A stretch of DNA of 64,000 bases from Rusavskia elegans (taxonomy: Eukaryota; Ascomycota; Lecanoromycetes; Teloschistales; Teloschistaceae), in the NCBI GenBank assembly GCA_011316305.1, contig SAUG01000063.1:186001-250000 (forward strand), read 5' to 3'. Each line of letters begins with the position of its first letter. Positions within the stretch are counted from its first letter, which is position 1. The notes under the pieces were generated by a model. The model saw only the letters and a list, made by a program, of their open reading frames with translations, ran no database searches and was not told where the DNA came from. Positions 49,222 to 59,915 of this stretch are shown in pieces. Both the position numbers and the translations under genes were made by a program.

Positions 49222-49246
49222 GGGGAGGAGGGGGAGGGGGAGGGGG
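49222..49246 (+). other. Potential G-quadruplex
   Basis: Four runs of 4, 5, 5 and 5 G separated by loops of 4, 1 and 1 bases. Short loops make a stable quadruplex likely in single-stranded DNA. Confidence 0.7.
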
Positions 49247-49937
49247 TTTGTGGGGTAATGGGAGTATTTTCTGTTTTCTGGGTGAGTTATATTATTTTAA
49301 CGAGAGAATAAAGGGATGGACGGACGGACGAATGTCGAGGGAGGGTTGTATCTATCTGCTGGTGGGGAGTTTATTGTACGGAGCGGGGCGGTTGCTGTTA
49401 TTTTCGTTGTCGTCTTGCTGAGGGAAGGATAGACAGCGGATAAGGCTGATGGGTGGAGGCGGGTTAGATGTATGGATAGGTGTTTGTCTGTTGTAAGGTG
49501 TGATATGTTGATCTGAATAAAAATTATGGAGATGATAAGGTAGGGAGATATATGATAGGTGGTGAATGCAGTAGAAGAGCGGATTGAGATAGGGTTCGAG
49601 TATATAGCATTTTGGGGTGAGAGATATTGGAGGAGCCGATTGATCGATCAGGTGTGTGTGATAGATGGTGATTGGGGAGGTCTGTGTTTCAGGATATAAA
49701 CATGCATGTACTGCAAAATGCGGAAGGAGAGGGAATGGTGCTGGGAAGCGTGGAATGGAGGAGATGTTATTCACGTGGGAGGTGGAGGATGTCATATAGG
49801 TTATCGGAGTGGAAAATCACCTGACATGCAATGCACCGGGAATGTTTTGAACGAGGAGACTCCACGACTCTGTACCACAGATGCTCGTGTGTGATGTTCG
49901 TCTGAAGACCATCTTCGTTGCCCACCATAGCATTTCA

Positions 49938-51372
49938 TCAGCAAGTGAAAGTAGGAAGTGGAACAGTCGGTACCTCGATGTGGGATTTTTGTTCCAACGA
50001 CGGCTTGTATATGAAGGTACAGACGTCTAAGTTCATAGTATCGTAAGTGTGAAGAAAGGCCGTTAGAACGTTACACAACACATCACGCGCCTCACCAGTC
50101 AACGCGATAGAGTTCTGGATGTGGCCGACATGCTTTTCGTGCCAAATCGTCCAGAAGCCCATATCCAACTGATCAACCATCGACGTTCCAAAACGGGGGT
50201 ACTATAGGTATGATCGACAGATTTTCAAGGGGATCGATTCCGTGGCCATGAGGTGTCTTCTCATGGCACACCCAGTCGATCTCTGACAATGTTGATGACC
50301 ATTTCGATGCGAGGATCCTCAGCCGAATGTTTTCGGCCGCCACCCTACGCGGCTGGTCCGTCATCCTCTTCAACCGGTGTTGATGTCTTTGAGGAAGGGC
50401 CGTCGGAGGAATAACCTGGTTCCATACCTGCCTCAATAGCAAGATCCTCAACCAGCTTCTGCAATTCGAGGTCTTCGTCCCAGCTGCGTGATGCGACGGA
50501 GATGTCTAGGCACCGTGCGCGAGTCACGGCGTTGATATTTCCCCAGTCCTCAGTGATGTGTCGGTAGCCAGCTGAGACGGCCCCATTGACCATGAAGTCT
50601 TCTTCGACGAGCTCCTCGGGTAACAAAGCGTACCTAAATCCAGTGGTGATATGATAGTCGTCGATGTTGGTACGATACGATCTGTCGCCATCACGATATG
50701 CAACATATGTGGCAACCGCCGGATACGCTAGTAGTAGCAGGGTGAACCTTTCAAGCGTTTCCTTCGGGATGTGCTCCTGCTGCGGTGCTAATAAACAAAG
50801 ATATGATCGTTGGCGCCATTCTTCCCACCAACCGCCATTTTCGTCGACGAGTTTGCGCTCAACTGGCTCAAAGGGTTGTGAATTGTGCGCCAAGAGCCCT
50901 ATTCATGGAGTTTGAGGAGGCCGGGAATGAGCTCCTTCGTTTCAGCGTCTAGGGGACCACAATAGCCGATCTTACAGGGACGTTATCCTTTGATGTAGGC
51001 CTGATTCAGACGCAAAGCGGCGTCGTAGCTCTGCAACGCGAACCATTCGTTCCACACTTAATCAACCGCGGCAGGGTCGACCGGATAAAATTCACCCGAG
51101 GGTCGACGCTCTTCGAAAAGACGCCTGTGTCACTCCTCACGTCGTTGAGAAGCTGTTGCCACTGTGCTCTGCCCTAAGCTTGGTAGAGCTGACGTAGAAC
51201 AGATGTTAGTCCAGAGTGTGCAACATGGGCTTGAAGAGTTCTGGGACGTACTTTTCGACATCTCGTATTTGTACTTGAGAACGAACTCCACCATCTTGTA
51301 GAGCACAACACAAGATTGGACTTCTAAGTCGCACTGATCCACAAGTAACGATGCTGCAAAGTTATTGAACAC
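49938..51372 (-). pseudogene. Decayed protein gene of unknown family
   Basis: Coding-like minus-strand pieces follow one another in changing frames. About 51140-50895 reads RRPSGEFYPVDPAAVD, stop, VWNEWFALQSYDAALRLNQA, stop, then CGPLDAETKELIPGLLKLHE and a stop. The longest open piece is 50893..50345 (183 codons, opening AHNSQPFEPVERKLVDENGG). Then 50451..50173 (ENIRLRILASKWSSTLSEID) and 50180..49938 (MVDQLDMGFWTIWHEKHVGH). Several stops are TAA or TAG where CAA or CAG would keep the frame open. Some breaks may be introns, but not all have splice sites. I do not recognise the family. It could also be a lineage-specific gene with several introns. Confidence 0.45.
49964..50008 (+). repeat. Dispersed 43-bp repeat, copy C
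   Basis: CAGTCGGTACC, CGATGTGGGATTT, GTTCCAACGAC, GGCTT. Best match to copy A at 26506. It overlaps the 3' end of the decayed gene. Confidence 0.6.
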
Positions 51373-51962
51373 GGAGCTTTCGTGCGTCAGAGTTGAAGAG
51401 GAAATTGATGTGTCCGAAGGAAATTTTGCTTTTGAAAGTACTTGGGAAGCAGAGCAAAGAGCGGTGTGCTCTCATGTACGTTCTTTATTTTGAATTAGGA
51501 CTAATATGCAGCTTAAGAGTCTCCATTGAGGGAAACTGCATCCATCTGCAGTATCAAGCTGGATCTGTTCGTCCGTTTGCTGACAGTCCTTGCAAATTAC
51601 TCTGCAACGCTGGAAAAGCCTTCGTTATTAACAAAGAACGATAATGACAGCCGGTGAACGAATGGATAGTACTTGCGATGTCGTAGTTGAGACTGGAATG
51701 CGGGTGAACGGATGAGGATGAAACCAAGATGAGGTGAACTGACCACTGTTCTTTTTCCATGGGCGTCTTGATGAAATTTACAGAGACCTGATCACGAGGT
51801 AGATGCTCGGATATCTGCCCTTAGTAGCTTGGATTTCCTAAGGTAGAATTCAAGCTCGCTTGAATAATTTGGTTCGTGCTGCAATATGCGTAAAGGTCTC
51901 CCAAATGCTGTCTGACATGCAACGCCTTCGCTATGTGTCATCGCTCAGGTATATATCATACT
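51373..51962. other. Intergenic between decayed gene and RIB1
   Basis: No supported gene. A few open frames of 60-83 codons on both strands have no recognisable product. Confidence 0.4.
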
Positions 51963-53146
51963 TCATTCAATCATGTGCCCCATTTTTCCGATCTGTCGGG
52001 GTTAGCATTGCTTCATCAAGCTCACGTTCCTATGGATAGGAACAGTACCTTTGCCTTCAAATAACCCTTAATCTCCTCGCTGTTGATGCCTTTCTTCCCG
52101 CCCGTTTTCCAAGCCAGAGGAACCATGGGTACCCTCTGCTTGACCACAATCTCTTGGTGAGGCCCTTCGACTGCGCGTACTTTGTCCGGATTGTTGGTGA
52201 GGAGCCTGATACCTCTGTCTCCACCAAAGCCAAGATCTAACAGCATGGCTGTTGCCAATCCGTAGCTCCTTGCATCTGCCGGGTGCCTCAGCAGTAGATT
52301 TGCTTCGACCGTGTCCGAGCCTAGATCTTGCAGATTGTATGCTTTGAGTTTTTCTCCTAGCCCAATGCCCCTGCCTTCCTGCCGCAGATAGACGATTACG
52401 CCGCCGGTGGAGGAGGGAAGAGACATGAGCCTCGCTGCTTCGTCTAGTTGTTCCCCGCAGTCACATCTAGCTGACCAGGCGGTCTCACCAGTGTAACATT
52501 CCGAGTGTATCCTCACCAGGGGTGGCACCTCTTCAAATGTGTTGTGAAAGGGTACGGATACCGCACTGGGCCCAGAATTTGACTCCGCACGACTTGTCAG
52601 TCTTCCAGGGTGTAATCTCCCCTCGTATGCCCCTCTGGTCATCCGATCTCTTTCCGTTTCGCCGGGCCTAACGGCAAACATGGATTTTGAGCGAATGTGT
52701 GAGCCGAAGACGATTGCGAGATGTTCCTTATTATCCACACTGTTTTGATAGACGTGCAAGAACATCTCAGCCCCCGTCACCGTCGGGATCCGTGCACGCA
52801 CGATGCATTCGACTTCTGGGAGAGTTTGCAGCAGCTTCTGCGGCCTGGGAGCCGCAGCATTGACGGGTACTGGGACAGGCTCGGGAGCGACGGCAGGAGT
52901 GTGCGACTCCGGTGTTAACGGCGGGGTGAAAGCGGGACTGATGAGATTGGGCGGAGGAGGGGAGCCGGCTCTACTGTGAGGAGATGATGACGGGTCGAGG
53001 GAGTATTCGGGGACCCGCGAGGAGAGTAATTTGGGGGCGTAGACGGGAGAGATGTGAGATGGGAGGTCGGGAATGGCTCGTAGGGTGGTCGTCGTTGTTG
53101 TCATGGAAGGCATCTGATCGCATGTTGTTGCAAAGGCTGGAGACAT
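51963..53146 (-). CDS. RIB1: GTP cyclohydrolase II (riboflavin synthesis)
   Basis: Opens the GTP ring in the first committed step of riboflavin synthesis. Exons 53146..52049 and 51992..51963 give 375 residues; the 56-bp intron leads to a ten-codon last exon ending IGKMGHMIE, which restores the usual fungal C-terminus. Without splicing the frame ends at 52022 with an atypical tail. A Pro/Ser-rich N-terminal region of about 110 residues precedes the catalytic domain. Zinc ligands are in [20 protein letters not shown] and the catalytic loop in [29 protein letters not shown] is also typical. A second in-frame ATG at 53113 may be the real start. It is divergent from the oxidoreductase gene. Confidence 0.94.
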
Positions 53147-53704
53147 GGAGAAGAGCAGATTCGGCGGCGACCTCGGTTATAACGAATGACGGCTTCGGGG
53201 AGGATTCGGAGCTGGGGTTGCCGAAGCGCTCAGTCAGCGCTGACGGGGCTTTTTTTCATTGCAACGGCTCCGTAGCACACCACGCCGCCGTACAACCTCC
53301 GCTCTTGTACGATCGATGCTACAGGAGCGGAAGACAGTGAACAGTAATAAACTCGTGGCTATCGATTCTGGATGAAGCATGTGATCATTAGGGCTGAAGC
53401 CCTATCTCCGTCGTCTTGGAGTTCTAGAACCCAAGTCTTGGCAGGGGTCAACTCGGCATGACGTCTTTGGCATGACGACTTTATGGAAGTCGGCAGTTCG
53501 ATTATTGATCTTCACATCATCGGCTCTGCGCCATCGCCCGCTGAATAATGCGATTGAAAATTTACGAGGGCAGTAACGGCAACATGATCGATTATAAACC
53601 TCCCTAAGTCCTTTCATCAATTCTTGACCCAGTTTATACCAGCTCTTCTTCATCATAGTCTCCTACCATCCTCACAAACAATTACTCAAATCTTGCAACC
53701 AACC
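53147..53704. promoter_or_regulatory. Divergent promoter region, RIB1 and OYE-type gene
   Basis: 558 bp between divergent starts. No specific binding site recognised. The plus frame is open from 53624, but the ATG at 53705 in ACCATGG context is preferred. Confidence 0.4.
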
Positions 53705-55048
53705 ATGGCACCCAACGCTCGTTACGACTCCGACGATGTTGATCCTTCACCCCTTGGTCAAACAATAGACTTCCCATTCAGTGGCAAGTCCGCCCCCAAC
53801 CGTTTCCTCAAAGGTGCGATGACCGAGCGAATCTCATCCTGGGACCCAAAGAACTTCGAAGCTCGAGGCATCCCCTCCAAGAATTTGATCAATGTCTACA
53901 AGAGATGGGGCGAAGGTCAATTGGGTACCATCCTGACCGGCAACATTATGCTTGAATTCGACCAGCTAGAAGCAGCCGGCAACGCCGTCATCCCGAGGAC
54001 AGCACCATTCAGCGGCGAGCGGTTCGAAGCATTCAAGGAACTAGCAAAAGAGAGCAAAGCCCACGGCAGCCTAGTCGTCGCGCAAGTCAGCCATCCAGGC
54101 CGCCAGTCTGAGAGCAGGATACAGCCCGACCCTGTATCCGCCAGCGATATCCAACTTGAAGGCAACGTCATGGGCTTGAGCTTTAACAAGCCCCATCCCG
54201 CTTCTTCCGAGGAAATCGACCGCATCAAAGAAAGCTTCGTCCACGCAGCAGAGTACCTCCATCAAGCCGGCTACGACGGCATCCAACTCCACGGCGCCCA
54301 CGGCTACCTCCTATCGCAATTCCTGTCCCCCACCACAAACCGCCGCACAGACAAATACGGCGGCTCACTCGAGAACCGCTCCCGCCTAATCATGGAAATC
54401 GCCCAAGCCATCCGCTCCCGCCTCCCAACCTCCTTCATCCTCGCCATCAAAATCAACAGCGTCGAATTCCAAGAAAAAGGCTTCGACCCCGAAGAATGCA
54501 AACAACTGTGCGCCAGCCTCGAGGCCAACAAATTCGACTTCGTCGAGCTAAGCGGCGGCACTTATGAATCCCTAGCGTTCGCCCACAAGCGTGAAAGCAC
54601 CAAGAAACGCGAAGCCTTCTTCCTGGACTTCGCCGAAACAATCGTCCCCGCACTCACGAAGACGAAAACCTACGTCACCGGCGGCTTCAAGACCGTCGGC
54701 GCCATGGTCAACGCCCTGAAGACAGTCGACGGTGTGGGTCTCGCTCGTCCCGTATGCCAAGAGCCTCGATTGTGCGCCGATATCCTCAGCGGTAAAGTCA
54801 AAGGCGCTATCAAACAGCGTATCGATGAGGATAACTTCGGAATTACCAATGTGGCAGCGGGTAGTCAGATCCGGATGATCGGGAGGGATCAAGAACCTAT
54901 TGATCTGAGCTTGGAGAAGCATGAGGAGGCGTTTAAGAAGGATATGGGGGATTGGACGTCCAAGATGGCGCATGATACTGGTATGTATAGTTTTGGGTTT
55001 GTGGATATTGAGAGTATTCGGCCGAATCCGTATGGGGTTGTTTATTGA
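53705..55048 (+). CDS. FMN-dependent oxidoreductase, Old Yellow Enzyme / NADH oxidase family
   Basis: Single exon of 447 residues, a complete TIM-barrel flavoenzyme. FMN- and substrate-site blocks are visible: SAPNRFLKGAMTERIS near the start, VAQVSHPGRQS, then HGAHGYLLSQFLSPTTNRRT with DKYGGSLENRSRLIMEI near residues 196-230. Also seen are FILAIKINSVEF, FVELSGGTYE and YVTGGFKT with VGLARPVCQEP for FMN phosphate binding. Such enzymes reduce activated C=C bonds or other substrates using NAD(P)H; the physiological substrate here is unknown. Codon use is C-biased, suggesting good expression. Confidence 0.93.
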   Translation: MAPNARYDSDDVDPSPLGQTIDFPFSGKSAPNRFLKGAMTERISSWDPKNFEARGIPSKNLINVYKRWGEGQLGTILTGNIMLEFDQLEAAGNAVIPRTAPFSGERFEAFKELAKESKAHGSLVVAQVSHPGRQSESRIQPDPVSASDIQLEGNVMGLSFNKPHPASSEEIDRIKESFVHAAEYLHQAGYDGIQLHGAHGYLLSQFLSPTTNRRTDKYGGSLENRSRLIMEIAQAIRSRLPTSFILAIKINSVEFQEKGFDPEECKQLCASLEANKFDFVELSGGTYESLAFAHKRESTKKREAFFLDFAETIVPALTKTKTYVTGGFKTVGAMVNALKTVDGVGLARPVCQEPRLCADILSGKVKGAIKQRIDEDNFGITNVAAGSQIRMIGRDQEPIDLSLEKHEEAFKKDMGDWTSKMAHDTGMYSFGFVDIESIRPNPYGVVY

Positions 55049-57797
55049 AGGAATATGAACGGGATAGGTAGCATAGAGGTAATTTGATATAGAGTTAGAT
55101 ACAATATATAATACTCAGTCAACTCATGCCATGTCATGTGTTATGTTACTTATTTTGGCCTTCGATGTCACCGAGCTCATCAAATTGAGGGAGAGCGTAC
55201 GTACTGTAAGGCTTTATTGCAAATCTTTTTCACCTTTATATTTTCTATCGGTACTTAAATCGCGATAGCTGCATCTGAAAGCGTTTCTCCCATCGATCCC
55301 ATCTCACCATTTCATATCATCTCACTTCCGCCACCTGGACCCCTACTCCATCCCACAAGCCCTATAATCCCCAGCGGCGCGTCTTAGCCTGCATCCCCTC
55401 GTTCCCCCGCCTTCGCAACGCCCTCCTGAACTGTCGTATTAGAGCAAGAGACCCTCCCATCATGGCAGAATCTCAATGAACCCCCGCCGCACACTCCTCC
55501 AGAAGCCATGCATAAAATCAAACTCGCGGAATAAATCCATCGAATCACCGACTCGCATTCCTGCTCTCCATCCTTTCCCGATTTGCTGGCGGCCGAGACT
55601 ATACGATTGCTGAATATGCTGTGGTATTCATTGAAGAGGATGAAGATAGAGGTAATCGATCTTCGTCATTGTGTAATTGAGATGACGTGGTGGTAGACTG
55701 TGATTGTAGAGTCTGGCTCAAGAGTCGAAGGGCATCAATTTGTCTTGTTCCTTCACATGATGATGGTTATGCGGAGAGTTTTTAAGCAGTCCAGATGTCG
55801 AGGGCATAAGTGGATGATCCATGGGAGAGACTGCGAGCACCAGGAAGGTAGAGGGACAAGCGTGGAAGTGCTGGAAAACGGTTCCTGTGAGACATAGGGT
55901 ATCCTGGTGGCATTTCGGCGTTCGACAAAATGGCGTTACATACCGGGAATTGCGTTGAGTTGGTGATCGGTATCATGGGGTCTGGATCTCTAGGGTCGTT
56001 ACTTTTGTGTAAGGGATGGGTTTGCGTTTTGAGGATAAGTTCTGTGGGAAATGCTGGCTTGACCGGTCAGAGGCGGGAAGGGATTGAGGATAAGGTAGTA
56101 GTGTCTGCATGAAGCTGGGGGCGTTGGAGATGGATCTTTCGTGATGATATGCTTGCTTTCCTCGTTTGGTCCACCGCTGGGTCCTTGAGTAGTCCGTTGT
56201 GCGTCAAACGACACTCAGAAGTACATCGTCATTATGTGAGACTTTTCGCTGTGTATCCGGAGCTCCATATACCTTCTCAGATGTCCGTCTGCTTCTCTCC
56301 TTCCATTTTCGCTGGGAGATCTTGAAGAGGCACTAGACTGAGTCAAGCCAAGCGCCATTTGGACATAACACCGTTTTTGCTCCCTGAAAGTCCTCCTTCC
56401 GGCACATCACACGCTCCATGCTTCGTTGATTTCAGACTTGACTTGGATTTGGTCCTTGCTGTGAGTAGCTTGCCGGTCGTTTTGCTGCTTGATGAGTAGC
56501 CGTCAGATGCATCGTCCGGAAGGCGCTATGTTTCGAAACTCCTTCCACCACGAGCCTTTCACTCCTCACACAGTTTGGAGGAATCCGTCGCCATCGACCA
56601 TGGTAAGGAAGACTTGCGAGATGCTAACAGTAGAGTGTAGGAACGGTTCTGAATGCAGTGGCTCTTTTGCAGGTTGGATGGAGCGAGGGTGCATCGATCG
56701 CCGCGCTCACATCTGAGGACCATGCGGAGGCCTTTCTTCCTGCACCATCATATCTTGATTTGAATCCGAAACATCATTGAGCGGACCATCGAGCGGATGA
56801 TGGGAGAGCTGAAGCTTTACAATCATATGGCCCCTTGCCGCTGATGGTGATGTCCGGTACATCTCAAGATCACCTCACCTCCTGGATCTGGAAGCACCCT
56901 ACAAAACTGGATCACCATCTCCTTGGTCCGCTGGATTTTCTTGGCCGCCTCTTTTGTTGGATTACTCTGGTGCTGACGTCCTAGCAAACATCAATGTGGT
57001 TTGCTCCTTCCTTGGTCGGGGCCTCAGTCTAGCGCTGGACTTCTGGCTTTGTGGCTGGCCACAACCAACGCGACCTTCTCCGGACTTGTGTATGCTGAAG
57101 ATTGAAATATTGTAACAGGACTTGAGCTCCGACGACATTGCATCAGGGGTTCCTTGATCAATCCTAAGTCTTTCCTTCTTTCGATGCGTCGACGATTCAC
57201 TCGGCTACCTGCATCCCCCACTTCCATTGACTTTTGCGTGAAGGGAAACCCGCTCATAGTGATATTGCATACGGATCACCGGACCCCAGCTCTCTTGCTA
57301 CCGATACGTGTTCTAGCCGTCTCATCAACTCACGTGGCTTCCGGTCTGATGAATTTCGGGAGCGACGTACCGGACCGAGACTTCGGGGAGAGCAAGCCTG
57401 ATTGCGAAAAGATCCGATCTCTGAGGCTGTTCATGTGCTATCGTTGGTGGTTCCTGATCTTCCGCGAGATGTGTGATGGAGCTTCAGATCAAGTGTTGGG
57501 AAGACCCAGACGAGCGACCTGGTATGGATGACAACTCACAACGGCCATGCCTCCGAGACCATCAACCGAACAACGCAGAACTCCAGCTCATTTGCAATAC
57601 GGCGGCAGCAGAGACTCCAAGATAACTACGATCCAGGATTTCTAGTTCAGGTCTACCCTTTTTGCCCAATTCACCACGATCCGATTTGAATACACTACAA
57701 AGCATTTCCCCCGAACCCCTGAGACGACTATTGCGGGAACGAAAAGAGAGCACGCTCGTTGTGTCACTCTGGGAGGAAAAGATGATAGTTCTCCACG
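55049..57797. other. Gene-poor stretch after the OYE-type gene
   Basis: The first few hundred bases are 3' UTR and A+T-richer flank. From about 56200 many short frames (for example 57154-57531 plus) look like broken coding sequence but give no recognisable family. No intact gene, RNA gene or mobile element was recognised. Confidence 0.4.
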
Positions 57798-58900
57798 AAT
57801 GGAACTTGATTTGCGGAACTTTGTGCTTCTTCATGTAACTGGGTTTATTGTACGGATCTGTTCCTGCATGGGCATGCCGAGCACGTCTCCACGCGATGAT
57901 CGATGCCTGACTCCCCAGGGCACAGTGACTGGCCGTCCCAACATCAACCGCCAAGTCTTGGTCTGCGGAAACTTGTGCTCCATGTAATTGGGGTTCGTTT
58001 TACGGATCTGTCCCCGTGTGGGCGTAATGAGCACCAGGGAGGTCTCCACACGTCGATCGATGCCTGACTCCGCAGGACACAATGGTTGTCCCAACATCAA
58101 CGGATGGCACTTCATCGATGATTGACTCCCCAGGTCACAATGGCTGTCCCCACATCAACGTGGCCATGGGATCATTGTACGGATCTGTCCGCTGCGCAAA
58201 GAGTCCCTCCGCAAACTCGCGTCGATATCTTGTTTCTCAGCGTGTCCGCATTGGTACGAGTCCGTCAGTATGCCTGTATTGTACGTGGGTTGAACCACTG
58301 CATTGGATGAATAAAGGGTATAGGTGCTCTTCACCCAGCTTCTTCGGCTCCTCCCCAAGCATTGAAGCTCTAGAATTGAGGCCCGATGACCTAGTCTGGA
58401 GATACAATGGCAGATTCTGGGGTATCTCAAAGACTCGTAATGCGATCCTGTAAAACCGCCCCAAGCGTCGCTTAGCAGCGAACAGGATGATGGAAACCAG
58501 AGACAACGTGGACTCAATGTATGTGAAATCAGTTGATTCAGAGACCGAGGTCACGTCCGCCAGGGAAAGAGCAACATAACAAGACACAGCGGCCACGAGG
58601 ACATTGATAATTCCCACCAGTTGATCGATGCCTGACTCCCCAGGAAGCATTGGTTGCTCCAACATCAACTCCGCCAAAGATCCATCGTACGGATCTGTTC
58701 CCGCGTGGGCGTCCCGAGCACTTTGATAATCTCCACCAGTTGATCGATGCCTGACTCCCCAGGCAGTCGCCAAACATTCATCGTACGGATCTGTTCCCGC
58801 GTGGGCGTTCTGAGCACTTTGATAATCTCCACCACTTGATCGATCCCCGACTCCTGGGAGATTGTGGCTGTCCCAACACTAATTCGGCCATTACGCAGCC
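57798..58900 (-). pseudogene. Degenerate tandem array of GSK3-kinase fragments
   Basis: On the minus strand the same 25-50-residue piece of glycogen synthase kinase 3 recurs at least six times. It covers the C-lobe segment after the activation loop. Units: 58900-58777 ([11 protein letters not shown], then [18 protein letters not shown]); 58761-58681 ([25 protein letters not shown]); 58675-58600 ([17 protein letters not shown]); 58203-58108 (fragments); 58100-57951 ([28 protein letters not shown]); 57948-57798 ([15 protein letters not shown]). Units are in different frames, with stops, so no kinase can be made. No catalytic motifs (VAIK, HRD, DFG) are present. 58205-58599 carries an unrelated insert. 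The parent GSK3 gene is not in the window. Confidence 0.8.
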
Positions 58901-59861
58901 ATTGGACAAGACATCTACAGATCATCAACACACTTTCATCCACTATGTCGCGGCAGGGATCTTCTTACCGATCTTGGTGGTGTAGTTCCAAGGTACTGCT
59001 TTGAAGGAATGTTCCAGGGTACCATTCCTTGTTGCTCACGAGATCAACGAATCGCTTGGGATAGTTTGTTGTCCCACGCCGTCCATCGCTTTCGAGGGAT
59101 ATAAATACTGAAATTTTTTCGGGCTGAACAATCTCGCTGAGAGGTCTTGATGCTTCACTCTACTGTCGAGTCGCTCGATTGCCTCTAGCAAACCACCCTT
59201 GACATTGCTGCCAAGTACCCTCGTTATACTCCAACAACAAATTTCCTCTCATGTTGCTGACAGATCTAATATGACAAGCAGCGGTGCTTGGACGGACGAT
59301 AAGCTGCTTAGAGTCTTCGAGGATATCGTGGACAACTGTCTTGGAATATATCCAACATGATCAGAGAAACCTACACGCCGTGGAGGCCATGAAGAGTCTT
59401 CTCGAGAAGCCCTGGCTTGCGTTGCATTGGAACCACGAAAGGAGACTTTGGCGGAGGTCCTCCGAGAGGGGACGCCCTGGGCATGTTGTGGTCAATTCGT
59501 TCATGATCCATGGAGTTCATAGTAGCCATGACGGGATGGCGTGGCAGAACGACTTTGGCCTGTGGCTTATAAGGATTTCCTCCTCTATCTCGGCCACTCC
59601 TGGCTTCAAAGCTTTGAGCAACTGAGGTTGGAGCCTCTCGTGTCGGCGTTGGATGGCGCCATCAGCTGTGGTACTGATATTGGCAGCTCATGCTCATAAT
59701 GGCGATGGTGAGATGCTGGACCCGGAGTTATCGGTGCTCCCAAAATGGTTATCTCGACGTCGCGTCATTACTGGGCAGGTGCTTCGAACCCTGAAAAGAA
59801 ACCGTCGGGGGCGAAATTTGGCCTGCTGGTAGAGATGAAGCTTGAAAGGATGAGGAAGAGA

Positions 59862-59915
59862 ACGTGCAGAAGTTGCGTGTAAAGACGATGACAAGAAGCC
59901 GCAAGACGTTGGTGC
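59862..59915 (+). repeat. 54-bp repeat, copy 1 (partner 61861-61912)
   Basis: Shares GCAGAAGTTGCGTGTAAAGA (diverged to GCAGGAGTTGCGAGTAAAGA), then AGAAGCCGCAAGAC, in the same orientation about 2 kb apart. Confidence 0.7.

Larger units (their letters stand above)
47986..49937. other. Gene-free stretch with pyrimidine-rich DNA, ACTT microsatellite and G4 motif
   Basis: Strongly strand-biased composition: pyrimidine-rich on the plus strand at about 48060-48680, then purine-rich at about 49130-49790. Holds the microsatellite at 48530-48566 and a G-quadruplex-type run at 49222-49246. Open frames (48340-48774, 49352-49795 minus) are by-products of this bias. Confidence 0.5.

Noticed and set aside
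49352..49795. 147-codon minus-strand frame
   Set aside because: Low-complexity product of pyrimidine-biased DNA; no conserved pattern and no clear gene features.
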